NCBI GenBank assembly: GCA_016946835.1
Contig: JACVTC010000028.1
Location: 778,501-842,500, forward strand
From: Neocallimastix lanati (nom. inval.)
Taxonomy: Eukaryota > Neocallimastigomycota > Neocallimastigomycetes > Neocallimastigales > Neocallimastigaceae
Reading direction: 5' to 3'
Length of the DNA stretch: 64,000 bases
The notes beneath the pieces were generated by a model. The model saw only the letters and a program-made list of their open reading frames with translations. It ran no database searches and had not been told where the DNA came from. Numbering within the stretch: position 1 is the first letter of the stretch; each line of letters starts with the position of its first letter. Both the position numbers and the translations under genes were made by a program. Shown here in pieces: positions 38,460-50,647 of this stretch.

Positions 38460-39597
38460 AATTTATTAAATCTGAACTTTCCTTCTTGGTGAAAGAGATG
38501 CAGACATTATTGATTAAAATTATAAAAAGGAATGAGATATTTTGTTTAAAAAACCAAAATATGACGATATTTTAGAACGTTACTGGAAATCAGTTGCCAA
38601 ATTTCAATATTAAAGGTCAAAACTACGATAGTAACAAGTTCTCAAACAATAAAGATATAATTATGCTTAGCTTAAAATATCCCCAATTCAACTTAGGGTT
38701 TTCGTGGATTATACGTTTACGCTGTGGTTATAAATACAATACTACTATTGCTATTAGAATGGGTAGAGTTTCAGAAGATTGTCCCAAGTCTTGCCCCTGT
38801 TGTGGCGAAGGTAATCAATCTTTTGAACATTGGATTTTTAAATGCGATGCTCTTGCATCTTTTAGATGGAATTCTTTTAAATTTCATCGATGATCTCTAT
38901 GTTTTATTCCTTAGGAAGATTAGAGCGTTTAATCCTCTTTCTTCCTATGACTCTATTTCTAATTTTGAAGATTATATCAATCATTATATATACTTGTTCC
39001 TTCTTGGTGGGACTTTAGTTTTAAATGAGCTACATTTCGATAGTAGGGAACAGAGACATTTAAATGAACTACTTTTCAAATGTTCATCTGAGTTCACCTG
39101 TTCCAAAAATTGTGGGCTTGGCGGAATTCTTAACAAGGGCAAAACCTATCATAAGTATTTCGTTTGAGCTATTATTTGATAGGTATTGTAAAATACCAAA
39201 CTTAACCAAGGGCGTCGACGTCGTACTGATAAGGCATAATGAAAATACAGGATCATCATCTATTTCTACGAAGGGTGAATCTCGTCCTAGTAGTTCAATA
39301 AATGATGAATCCACGGGAGAGTTTAGTGGACACCACACTATCATATTTTAAAGATGTTACTTCTAGGTTTTAATTCTTTTTTATTTGTTAGGAAGGGGAA
39401 AATTCCCGCATAGTACAACTTGCCGAAATACATAGTATTTTTGAGCTTTTTTATTTTTTATTTTTTTTAAACTTTTATTTTTATTTTTTAATTTCAAATG
39501 TATTTTTCACCTACATGTATTTTTTTTATAATAAGATTAATAAATTTATGGAAGTGTATTCTCTTCCCTGTCTAAAAAAAAAAAAAAAAAAAAAAAT
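38460..39597 (+). pseudogene. 5'-truncated LINE copy A (ORF2 C-terminus, 3' UTR, poly-A)
   Basis: The reading frame, broken by shifts, includes WIIRLRCGYKYNTTIAI and a zinc-knuckle-like CPCCGEGNQSFEHWIFKC (C-x2-C...H...C). This is the kind of zinc-binding tail found after the RT of non-LTR retrotransposons. It continues FIDDLYVLFLRKIRAF and YLFLLGGTLVLNELHFD. A 3' UTR and a 23-base poly-A tail (39,574-39,596) end the copy, as expected for target-primed insertion of a truncated LINE. Nothing of the RT catalytic core remains. The 3' UTR ends GGAAGTGTATTCTCTTCCCT before poly-A. Confidence 0.75.
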
Positions 39598-41070
39598 TCC
39601 CTTGAGCCTATTATCATTTATAGGAATATTAAGGTTAGAAAATCCTTATTTTCTTTCGCTTGTTTTTTATCCAATAATAAAGTTCCATTAACATTTAAAA
39701 GATTTATTATTCAATCATATATTATTAGCAAAACATTATATTTTGCTCCACTTTTAGGTTCAAACAAAAACAATTCCAAGAATGTACAATCCTTAATTTA
39801 ATACTACATTGTTGTGGTGAATGGATTCTGACTCCTTGAACAAAGAAGATTATCTTAACATTGAAAAGAAGAAAAAATGTTAAGAATTATATCAAAAGGA
39901 ACTCAACGGTTATTGTTTATGCCTTATCTCGTGATCTTCAAGTATTTCCAATTGCTTGCTTTTGTGTCTCTCTTCAAATAAAATGCTTTTGTAAATGGAG
40001 AAATTCAAAATGTATCATTAAAGATCTCATAAACCATATCCCTTCCATACTACGTTATTCTTGTTCAAAAAAAAAAAAAAAACACCGGTGCTCTACATAA
40101 AAATTAGGAAAAAGAATATCACTAAATTCAAAGATGTTATTGAATCTTATTAGTCTTGTTACTAAATTCCAAGGAATTAAGGGTACTAATTACGATAACT
40201 TCAAATTTATAAATACTAGAAATTTATTCAAGCTCAGCCTTGAATGCCCTCATTTAAGTTTAAATTTTTAACTGGATCGTAAGATTAAGAGCTGATTACA
40301 AATATAATACCACTATTGCAATTAAAAGTGGAAGAGTTTCTGATGATTATCCTAAATTCTGTCTTTGTTGTGGAAAAGGTAAGCAATCTTTATTCATTGG
40401 ATATTTATTTAAATACTCTACCTTTTTTTTATGTCGATGTAAATTTTTGAATTTCATTGATGATCTTTTCATTTTATTTGCCAATAATGCAAGGAATCTT
40501 TCTTTACTTTCTTCTCATTTTAATATTTTAGAATATGAAAATTTCATAAACAGGTATATTTATACATTCCTTCTTGGGGGAATTTCAGCTTTAGATGAGC
40601 TACAATTTGATACTGGGGAACATGGACAATTAAGTGAACAACTCCTAAAAAAGTTCACCCGGGTCTATTATTCTGTATATTGTGGGGCTTGCGGGAATAT
40701 CTTGCTAATACAATACCAATCATCAGTAGCTCTCATGAGTTAACTTTTTGAGTGGTTTAGCAAAAATACTTTCATAACCAAGAGTGTCGATATCGTACCG
40801 ATATGGCAAAGTAATAGTGCAATTAGAAGTCCTGTTAATTCTTATCCATACACATTTATTAACAGCATAGTTCAGGGCCCAGAACCTTTAGTAAGTGATT
40901 CAACTTTTGATAATTTTTCTAATGGTTCAGGGGGAGAGTTTAGTGGATACCACACTATTTATTTTAAAAATATTACTTCTTTGTTTTTATTATTTTTTAG
41001 ATTTAACTGGTGATTATGTTACTACACATAGTATAACATCACACCGAAATTTTTTTTTTCTTTTTAACTT
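39598..41070 (+). pseudogene. LINE copy B (RT thumb to 3' end), degenerate
   Basis: Begins directly after copy A's poly-A. It extends further 5' into the RT thumb region: SFACFLSNNKVPLTFKRF, IIQSYIISKTLYFAPLLGSN. It then repeats copy A's layout with divergence: ADYKYNTTIAIKSGRVS, CLCCGKGKQS, FIDDLFILFANN and YTFLLGGISALDELQFD. Both copies share the 3' landmarks GGAGAGTTTAGTGGA, CCACACTAT and TTACTTCT. There are several frameshifts and stops, and no poly-A survives. The head-to-tail order suggests copy A inserted next to or into copy B. Confidence 0.72.
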
Positions 41071-41339
41071 TTTGAACTTATTTTTATTCCTTATTACATT
41101 AAATTTTCTTTGATTAATTAAAATTTGTTATTTCTTAACTTTTTATTATTTTTTATTTTACTTAATCTTTTACATACATTTTATTTTTTTTTCTTTTTTT
41201 TAATTATATAAAGTATTTTTTTTTAATTAAATGTAATACATAATACTTTTTCCCATTAAAATAATTCCACCTGAAGTAGATTTTCTATCAGTCTTATCAC
41301 CTACAAAATCTGAGATTGTATTATTCAAATTAGCACCCC

Positions 41340-41803
41340 CTTTCCATCATATTTAATTATATCGTCTAAAAAAAAAAAGAAATCTTGTGTTACTACTTCT
41401 ACAGTAGAAACTGAATTATATAAGCACTTTAGAAAGTGTCAAGAAAATATTATGGTTAAGGAAGCTAGGGAACATTATTAAAGAAATATTAAATAATAAA
41501 TTAATTAAATATAACAATCTATATTAATAATTAAGCAAATAAATATATAATGGAAAATGGTGAAATTAAATACTAAATTAAATCATGTAGATGAAAGATT
41601 TCGTTTCAACAGAGATAATATATTAAAGAAAAGAACAAAATTTAAAATACGTAGACACGGAAAACATGATAGCTAATCTATTAACAAAAGATTCAAATGG
41701 TAACAAAAATACTAAAATATATTATTAACAAAAGATTCAAATGGTAACAAAAATACTTAAATTTAAAAATAATATTTCTACGTAAAGATCTCATTTGGGG
41801 AGG
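41340..41803 (+). pseudogene. Ty1/copia RNase H end with polypurine tract
   Basis: Decayed coding text reads KKKKSCVTTSTVETELYK (the copia RNase H SKKQ..Vs.SS.EAEY box). Next is NHVDERFRFNRDNILKK (the KHIDIRYHFIRE box), then after a frameshift KYVDTENMIANLLTKD (the terminal YV.T..MiADiLTK box). The order and spacing to the 3' end are right for Ty1/copia. A 33-base segment including TTAACAAAAGATTCAAATGG is duplicated. ATTTGGGGAGG at 41,794-41,803 is a good polypurine tract, directly before an LTR-like TGTGATAATTAC. Confidence 0.85.
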
Positions 41804-42150
41804 TGTGATAATTACACTACATATTTATTCATATTATTTTATATATTTATTTATTATATAATTTAATAAAGTATATTTATATTTATGTTTAATATGAATA
41901 ACATAATACGTTTTATATTATGTTTCATAAATTTATTTTAACAATCCTTTTAAATATTCCGTGTAACTTATAGCAAAATTCTCAGCAATAATATTCATGT
42001 CAGAGTGTCAAAGCTGAAACACTCAGTAAGGTCGTCCAGTGGGAACAATTCTGCCTTTATAAAAAGAAAGTGTGTGGCTACTTCAATACTACCCCATTGC
42101 TGTATTATCCATTTCTTATATTAAATAATTTATTGGCATTAATTATTTGA
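41804..42150 (+). repeat. Ty1/copia 3' LTR (right edge uncertain)
   Basis: Starts TGTGATAATTACACTACA just after the polypurine tract. Contains TATAAAAAG at 42,058, a plausible TATA box, followed by the more GC-rich GAAAGTGTGTGGCTACTTCA. The right end is not sharp; TTAATTATTTGA near 42,140 may be the decayed complement of the left end. No partner 5' LTR was found in the window. Confidence 0.65.
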
Positions 42151-42587
42151 AATATACATTTTTTTTTTTTTTTTTTTTTTATTTTATTTTATTTTTATTT
42201 TTATTTTTCATTTTATTATTTTTTATTTTTTATTTCTATTTTTATAACAATTATTATCGTTATTATCAATAATATTATAATAAGATTGATATTTTATAAT
42301 TCAAAAAAAATAAATAAATTGTATTTTTAAGAAAACAAGAAAATTAACTATTGTATTTATTTTGAAAATTTTCATAATTCATGAATTCCACATTTTTTTT
42401 TTATTTTATATATATATTTATTTAATATTTATTTATTTAAAAAATAAAATAATATTGAATCTTAATTGTAAAAGAATAAAAATAATATTGAATTATTGAA
42501 TCTTAATTGTAAAAAAAATAAATATATTATATCAAAATAAACTAAATAAAAAAAATTGTTTTTTCTTTATTCTAGAATAAGATAATA

Positions 42588-42624
<37 letters not shown>

Positions 42625-42640
42625 TTTTTATTATTTATTT

Positions 42641-43631
42641 CTATTTTTTCTTTGAAGAAGATTTTTTATCTTTTCCACTTTTTCCACCCTTTTTGTCCTT
42701 TTCACCTTTTCCACCCTTTTTATCTTTTTCATCTTTTGCTGCTGACATTGCTTCTTTAGCTGCTTTTTTCTTGGCATCTTCCATTTTTTTCATTTGTTTA
42801 ATTAATTGATCCTCTGAATTGGTTAACATCGTCGTCAATGTATTTTTTAATTCTTGAATCTTTGGTCCTATCGCATTTTCAACTAACTGTTTTAAATCAA
42901 TAATCGCTTTTTCTCTTGGTGTTAATTCTTTTTCTTTTTCTTCTTTATTTTCTTCCTTATTATTATCTCCTTCTTTTACTCCTTCTTCACTTTCTACTCC
43001 TTCTCCTTCTTTCTTATCTTTTTCATTTTCATTCTTTGTTATGCTTTCTTCATTATTTTCTTTCTCTTTCTCCTCATCATTTTTTAAATTATTAATATCT
43101 TCCGTGTTTGGATTTTGATTTTCCTTTTCTCCTTCTTCTCCAACTACTTTTTCAGTTCCTTCTTGTATTTCTTCTATTTCCTCTTGTGTCTAATGACCAT
43201 TTATTTAATAATTATTTTTTTTTTAGATAAATTAACAATAAAAATATATATTTTTATAAATATAAAAAAAAAATTAAAATAAATATGTATATAAAATAAA
43301 TGAATAAAAAAAATTTTTTATTTAAAAATCTTCAATTTTTTTTTTTTTTTTTATACATTTTCTAATTTCTCTTTATTTTCTTCATTTTCAGTTTCATCTA
43401 CTACTTCTTTAACTTCTACTTCCTCTTCTTCTTCTTCCAGTAGTTTCGGTTCATTAAGGACTTGAATGGTGTTTAAGGTTAATTTTTGCTGTTTCGTAAA
43501 TGTATATTTATACATGGTATAATGTCGAAAATATCTATAATGATTTTAAAATTTTATTTCATTTCATTTTATTTTATTTTATTTTATTTTTAAATATATA
43601 TATATGTTCATATTTATTATATATATATGTG

Positions 43632-43664
<33 letters not shown>

Positions 43665-45917
43665 GAGATTTTAATAGTTTTTCTTTATTAGTATATTATA
43701 AATTAATATGAAATATTATATTTAATTATATAATTTATTTAATTTTTATATATATGAATGTTTTAATGATAGTTTACGTATTCGTTGCATATTCCGTAAT
43801 TTGTTTCATTTGTTCCAAACTAAAATATTTTTTACTCATCGGAGGCCGATCAATACTATGCATAAGTACTAATTTCTGGAAGTAATCATAATCCTCTTGA
43901 AGTTTCATGAAGGGAGATGCTTTTTTTTTTTTTTTTTTCATTTCATTTTATTTTATTTTATTTTTATTTATTTATTTATTTTAGTTTATTTTATTAAACA
44001 TTAATATTATAATAATGATTTTTATTATAGTGACAGTGACGTTGATAATGTGATAATGTTAGTGATAGTAAAAGTAATAGCAATAATTGTAAAAATTATG
44101 ATAGTGAAGATAAATGGATATAAATGGTATAGTAAAAGTAGTATTAGTAATAATAATAGTAATAATAGTAATAACAATAACAGTAATTATATTAGTAATA
44201 TATGTATATAAATGTATATACATATTTATTAAATAAATGATAATAAAAGCTAGAATCAAATTGTATCAATATTAAAAAATAAATTAAATAATATATGTAT
44301 ACCTATGCAAACTTCATGAGTTTTTTTCATGATTGAAAAAAAAATTGATATTTGAATGGGTTCCAAATTTATTTCTTGTGCAAACCTTTTTTTTTATCAA
44401 TATAAAAACAATAATAATATTTTAACAATTATATATATATTATATAGAGATATATGGATTATGATAATGTTTTATAAATATATATATAGTTTTAATATAT
44501 TTTATAAATTTATTATTTTTTTTTTTTATCATTTTTGTTTTTAGTTTTGTTAAGTTCTTTTTACTTTATTACATTATATTTTATTTTATTTTATTTTATT
44601 CAATCTGTACTTTATATTCATATTTCAACTATTTATTTTATTTTATTTTATTTTATTCAGTCTGTACTATATATTCATATTTCAACTTTTTATTTTATTT
44701 TATTTTATTTTATTCAATCTGTACTTTATATTCATATTTCAACTATTTATTTTATTTTATTTTATTTTATTCAGTCTGTACTATATATTCATATTTCAAC
44801 TATTTATTTTATTTTATTTTATTTTATTCAATCTGTACTTTATATTCATATTTCAACTATTTATTTTATTTTATTTTATTTTATTCAATCTGTACTTTAT
44901 ATTCATATTTCAACTATTTATTTTATTTTATTTTATTTTATTTTATTCAATCTGTACTTTATATTCATATTTCAACTATTTATTTTATTTTATTTTATTT
45001 TATTTTATAATATATATTCAATATGATATTTGTTTTTATTATATTTTATTTTATGATAGTTTATATTCTTTATGATATTTATTTTTATTATATTTTATTT
45101 TATGATAGGATATATTCTATATGATGTTTATTTTTATTTTATTTTATTTTTTTTTATTCTTTATTATTCTTAAAAGTATCATTATTCACAATTTTTAATA
45201 ATACATATAAAAAAAAAAAAAAAAAAAAAAAAATTAAGAGTGGATTGGATTGGTTTTAAACCTACATGAGTATAAAATAATAAAAATCATATAAAATACT
45301 TTTTTTGATTTTGCTTTCATCTGAAGAAGGAAACCATGCTTCTATTAAACTGATATTTTTTAATAATCGATAATAATAAATATAAAAATAAATATATATG
45401 TATATATATAATATTAACAAAAAAAAAAAAAAAAAAAAGGAATAGAAATATATATATATATGATGTGATAAAAATTTAATATTATATATAAATTATAAGT
45501 AAAATATTTTATAGTATATATAATAAAAATAAATACATTAATATATAGATATAAAATATGAATGTAAATAATATATAATATAAAATACAAATAAAAATTT
45601 GAACAATTATGAGTTAGTTTCCACAACAATAACATTTTTATTTGTTTTTTTAAGTATAAAAATACCTTATAGCATCTTGTTGTATGGTTGTGTCATAAAA
45701 TTGATTGATTTGTTTAAGTGATAAATCTTGCCTTATATTTTGGAAAATATATTTATATATATATATTCGACAAGAATTATTCATTATATTAGTTTTTATT
45801 AGAATAATTATTTTAATTATAATATTAATATTATTAATATTAATAAAAATAAAAATAAAAATTACTATAATATTTTTTAAGATATAGTAAAATCATATAC
45901 CATTGTAACGTATAAGC
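42641..45917 (-). CDS. Flagella-associated protein, CFAP119 (CCDC189)-like
   Basis: Seven exons join in phase on the minus strand: 45917-45901, 45731-45666, 45349-45266, 44385-44303, 43919-43778, 43534-43357 and 43189-42641 (372 residues). The true start is unresolved, probably one more small exon upstream. The middle reads SLIEAWFPSSDESK, ILYDFYYFILMFAQEINLEP, FFSIMKKTHEVC, YFQKLVLMHSIDRPP and NTYFRHYTMYKYTFTKQQKL. From memory this matches CFAP119/CCDC189: FA.E...., K.THE.C, L.HS..RPP and NTYFRH.K.YKY.FT. The rest is a long Glu/Lys/Asn-rich coiled region, a short helix around ELTPREKAIIDLKQL, and a Lys/Gly tail ending SSSKKK. Expected place: the axoneme of the zoospore flagellum. One intron holds a 7-copy minisatellite. 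Confidence 0.75.
44565..45010. repeat. Minisatellite array 1 (seven copies of a roughly 57-bp unit)
   Basis: The marker CAATCTGTAC (or CAGTCTGTAC) occurs at about 44,601, 44,659, 44,715, 44,772, 44,829, 44,886 and 44,948. Each is followed by TTTATATTCATATTTCAACT and a TATTTTATTTTATTTTATT spacer. It sits inside the 44,386-45,265 intron of the CFAP119-like gene. The unit reappears in reverse orientation at 48.8-49.4 kb. Confidence 0.95.
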
Positions 45918-47335
45918 CTTTATTTTTTATTTTTTTATTTTTATTATTTATTATATTATTCATATATATATTATATATATTGTATAATAATTTAAAATAA
46001 AGATATTTATATGGTTTCAGAATTTTTATTTTTATTAGCATTTTTTTTATATAATTTATTTTTATTATCTTTTCTTTCTTTTTTTTTTTTTTTTTTTTAT
46101 TTTTTTTTTGATTATTAGTATTTATGTTATAATACCATTTTTATTTATGTTTTTTCAAAGTTTTTTCTTTTTTTTTATTTTTTTTTAAAGAAAAATTAAT
46201 TATATCTTTTAAATAATTATATATATATTTTATTTCTTGTTCATATAATAATTTTTTTTTATCTAGTTTATCTTCATATCTTCATTTTTTCATTTCTTTT
46301 ATTTTTTTTTTCTCTTTTTTTTTTATTATTACTTCTTTTTTACTTTTAATTTTTAATCTGTGTATTCAATGATTTAATTTTTTTTTTGTTAGAGTTATTT
46401 TAGTTTTAGCAATACCTTTTTTTTTTAATAAAAAAAAAAATAATTATATATTTTTCATATTAATTTTTAATTTAAAAATAAATTTTTTTTTTTTTATTTT
46501 TTTTCAAAAATTGTTTACTTTTTTTTTTTAAAAAAAAAAACTAAACATTTATTTTAATATTTGTTTTAATTTTTTTTTTTTAAAAAAAATAAAAAAAAAA
46601 AAAAAAATTTAAAAAAATATATATATATAAACAAATTTTTAATATTTTTAAAATTTCTTAAAATTTATTATTTATTATTTATAAGTTATTATTTATTTAT
46701 TTATTACTTTATATTTATTATTTATTATTTATTATTTACTATTTTTGATTTGGACAATGACATGATATACTAATAAAATATACATATATTTTATATATAA
46801 ATATATTTTTTTTCCTTGCTTTTCTTGTTTTTTTTTAATAATTCATATTTTATTAAATAAAGATAATTGAAATTGTTTTTTATATTATATTATATTATAT
46901 TATTATTGTATTTTAATATATTTTAGAATATAAAAATAAAATAAAAAAAAAAAAAAAAACTCTTTATTTCAATATATATATGGGCTTATATATTATGTCA
47001 ACATGTTCTTCACTCCTTGAAAGCTACTGTATTTTTTGATCCGCTTAAATCTTATATTGGTCATATGAGTTTCTTTATTAGCTTTATTAAGATGTGTTAT
47101 AAAATAGGTTTAAAACATATGTTATATATTATAAGTTGAATATTAAGTATAAAAAACATAGGATAACGCCTATAGTACCGTAATATGAACTCTCTTTTAT
47201 TTTTTTTTTCTTTAAGTTCATATTTAAGTAAATCATTTCAAAATGCACCTATATAATTTAATATTATATTATATTAATTCATATTAATTCTTTCTAATTA
47301 ACTTTATGGTTATGATCTACCAATGTATAACTCTA

Positions 47336-47385
<50 letters not shown>

Positions 47386-48337
47386 GTATATATGTATTAA
47401 TATATCAGTACTATATTGTTTAATATCTAATTTATTTCTACCCTTCCTTTGGTTATATAAATATTTAATTCTTCAATTCATTTTAAATTTCGACTTTTAA
47501 TTATATAAACACATTATTCTTCAATACAATATAATATTTAAATAACTTTTCAATATTTTAAATATAAATAAATAATTGTAATACATAAAAGGTCTTTAAA
47601 TAGAACTCTAGTTTTTATTTTATTTTATTTTTTTTTTTTTTTTTAACTTTTGTTCATGTAAATGATTTATTATTAAAATTTAACTTAATTATTTTAATTT
47701 TTAATTCATGGAAATAAAATAAAATTTTATTAAATATTATTCTTTTTCTAATTAATTTTAATATAATTAAAATTAAAAATAAAAATTAACATATTAAAAA
47801 AAACTTTAATGACATCAATTTCAATAAAATAATAATTAATTATTTTTAATAAAGATTGAATAACAAATAAATAAATAAATAAATAAATATATATATATAT
47901 AACTTATTCTAACTTTACATTTTATAGAAAATAAAAAACTAATTAAAAAAAAATGTATATATAATTAAATATTAAAAAAATAAAAATAATAATAATAATA
48001 ATAATTAATGATTAATGATAATTATAAGTATATATATATATATAAATATTCAATTTATTGGACGTAATAAATTCACATGAAATTTAAAAATTTACAAAAA
48101 ATCAAAACTAAAATGTAAAGCTTGTATTAAAAATATTAATAATTTATTTTTATAAAATGTAAAAAAAAAAAATAATAAATTTATAAAAAGTGTTAATTAA
48201 TACTAATAAATCAAAAATAAGAAATAAATAAATAAAGTAATAAAGTAATAAAGTAATAATTAAAAAATAATAAAATTAAATAATAATATTAATAATAATA
48301 ATAATAATAATAATAATGAAATGAAACAACTTTTTTT
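45918..48337. other. T-rich spacer upstream of the CFAP119-like gene
   Basis: Poly-T and TTATT-rich DNA, an ATT run at 47,337-47,385 and few unique stretches. The stretch 46,960-47,200 has clearly higher GC and an open frame (46,981-47,139, +) reading YILCQHVLHSLKATVFFDPL. It has no start codon context and I recognise no family, so it may be a relic. The missing first exon of the CFAP119-like gene may lie near 46,100. Confidence 0.5.
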
Positions 48338-49545
48338 TTTTAGTATTTATTGTATCCAGTAAAAGAGAAATAAACTTCTGTATATTTTTTGAATTAAAAA
48401 TTTTTTATTATTATCGTTTTATTATTAACAAGATATTTTAGAACTTCATTGAATCTAATTCCATATTATAAATTTAAAAAAAAAAAAAAAAAAAAAAATC
48501 ATCAGTTTCAAATAGTGTTCAACCATTTCTTGGAAATAAAAAATTTCTGAATCTATAGGACTATGATTATGATTATGATTGTTATTTAAATTGTATTCTT
48601 TTATAAGTTAGTAATAATAATAATACCATAATTATATCAAATATTTTTTATGGAATTTTACCTATAAATAGAATTTTTTTTCATTAATTGTAATATAACT
48701 TAATAAAAATAAATTAAAAATTCGTTCCTTCGTTAATAAAATTTCCTTTTTCATTACAACACATAATTAAAAAAAAAAAAATTAATAATAAAAAATAAAA
48801 GTTAAAATAAAATAAATAGTTGAAATATGAATATAAAGTACAGATTGAATAAAATAAAATAAAATAAAATAAAATAAAATAAAATAAAATAAATAGTTGA
48901 AATATGAATATAAAGTACAGATTGAATAAAATAAAATAAAATAAAATAAAATAAAATAAAATAAATAGTTGAAATATGAATATAAAGTACAGATTGAATA
49001 AAATAAAATAAAATAAAATAAAATAAAATAAATAGTTGAAATATGAATATAAAGTACAGATTGAATAAAATAAAATAAATTAAATTAAAATAAATAGTTG
49101 AAATATGAATATAAAGTACAGATTGAATAAAATAAAATAAAATAAAATAAAATAAATAGTTGAAATATGAATATAAAGTACAAATTGAATAAAATAAAAT
49201 AAAATAAAATAAATAGTTGAAATATGAATATAAAGTACAGATTGAATAAAATAAAATAAAATAAATAGTAGAAATATAAAGATGAAGTACAGATTGAATA
49301 AAATAAAATAAAATAAATAGTAGAAATATAAAGATGAAGTACAGATTGAATAAAATAAAATAAAATAATATTTATTAATAGATATTAATAATAATTAATA
49401 TTTTAATTAAAATATATTATCAAACAGTTTTTATTAAAAAATAGATCTTTAATAAAAACATAAGATGTTGTCCAAAATTTTAGTATCACACCTCCAACAG
49501 AAATAGAATTTATTTTAGTATTACTTTCATTATTTAATTTACTTT
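48338..49545 (-). pseudogene. Partial STN1 pseudogene, gutted by a minisatellite
   Basis: Two parts match the adjacent STN1 gene. 48,338-48,760 resembles its last exon; on the plus strand TTTAGTATTTATT, TTATTAACAAGATATTTTAG and TTCCTTCGTTAATAAAATTT align with that exon. 49,425-49,545 resembles its first exon (TCTTTAATAAAAACAT, TTTATTTTAGTATTACTTTC, TTTAATTTACTTTTTTTC). The ATG of exon 1 is lost and stops abound. The exons for the OB-fold are replaced by AT-rich sequence and a nine-copy minisatellite. Tandem duplication of STN1 followed by decay is the simplest reading. Confidence 0.8.
48805..49366. repeat. Minisatellite array 2 (nine copies, inverted relative to array 1)
   Basis: The marker GTACAGATTG (once GTACAAATTG) occurs at about 48,839, 48,915, 48,987, 49,054, 49,117, 49,180, 49,236, 49,287 and 49,339. 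Each is preceded by AATAGTTGAAATATGAATAT. Unit length falls steadily from about 76 to about 51 bp along the array because the AAAAT spacer shortens. The last two units change to GTAGAAATATAAAGATGAA. The unit is the reverse complement of array 1. Confidence 0.95.
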
Positions 49546-49624
49546 TTTTCTTTTTTTGGGGAGGTTTCAATGTTTTTAAATAATCTTTTATTTATTTTCA
49601 TTAGAAAAAAATAAAACTTTACAT

Positions 49625-50069
49625 TCATTCCTTTTTCACTTTAGTATTTATTATATCTGATCGTAGTGAATAAACTTCAGAATGATTTTCTGAAAGAGTT
49701 TTTATTATCATTGTTTCGCTATTCACAAGATATTTTATAGCTTTACGAATGGAATTCTCTGTTGCAAATTTAAAAGCTTCGGTTCTGGATAACATTTTTA
49801 CTATTTCTTGAAAATTAAAAAATTTTAAATCTGTGGTATCACTAATATCATTATTATTACTATTATGATTATTTGAATAATACTCTTTCATAAGATAACA
49901 AATAGCTGGTCCTAGATTATATTTGTAATGAATGACTTCATAAATATCTTTTATAGGGTCTGATTGATAAATAACACCTTCCTTAACTAATTGCAATATA
50001 ACTTTTGAAAATAAATTAGATATTCGTTCTTCCGTTATTAAATTTTCTTTTTTCTTAACGATACATATG

Positions 50070-50136
<67 letters not shown>

Positions 50137-50560
50137 TTTTTATTAATAACATATATTTTTATATATTTAATATTTTTATTAAAACTATAAAGTAATAAAT
50201 TTATAAAATATTAAAATATTAACTTTAATAAATTAATAAAAAATAATAAAAACAACTAATTATATAATTATATATTTTTTTAAATAAATAATTAATTATA
50301 TACTTGCTGTATTATTTCAATTGCTAGTTCTTTTAATTCTTTAACTTGCTTAATATCTGCAAATGGGAAATTGAATAATTTATTTTTATATATATATTTA
50401 TAGAGATTTAATTTTAAATGTTGTTCATCCTTTATATTTAATATATTATCAAATTTTCTTCTTTTAATTTTATCAAAATTATTAAGATACTGATAATTTA
50501 AGAATTAAAATATTTATAAAAAATATTATACATAGTTATGAGTAAAAAAATATAATATGA

Positions 50561-50647
<87 letters not shown>

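Noticed and set aside
38594-39351. Possible cellular zinc-finger gene
   Set aside because: A second, diverged copy lies directly downstream, the frames are broken and a poly-A tail ends the first copy, so a truncated LINE explains it better.
41990-42075. GC-richer patch that might be a tRNA
   Set aside because: No cloverleaf arms with proper spacing; it lies inside the copia LTR.
44535-45026. 163-codon repetitive frame
   Set aside because: Product of minisatellite array 1 inside an intron of a gene on the other strand.
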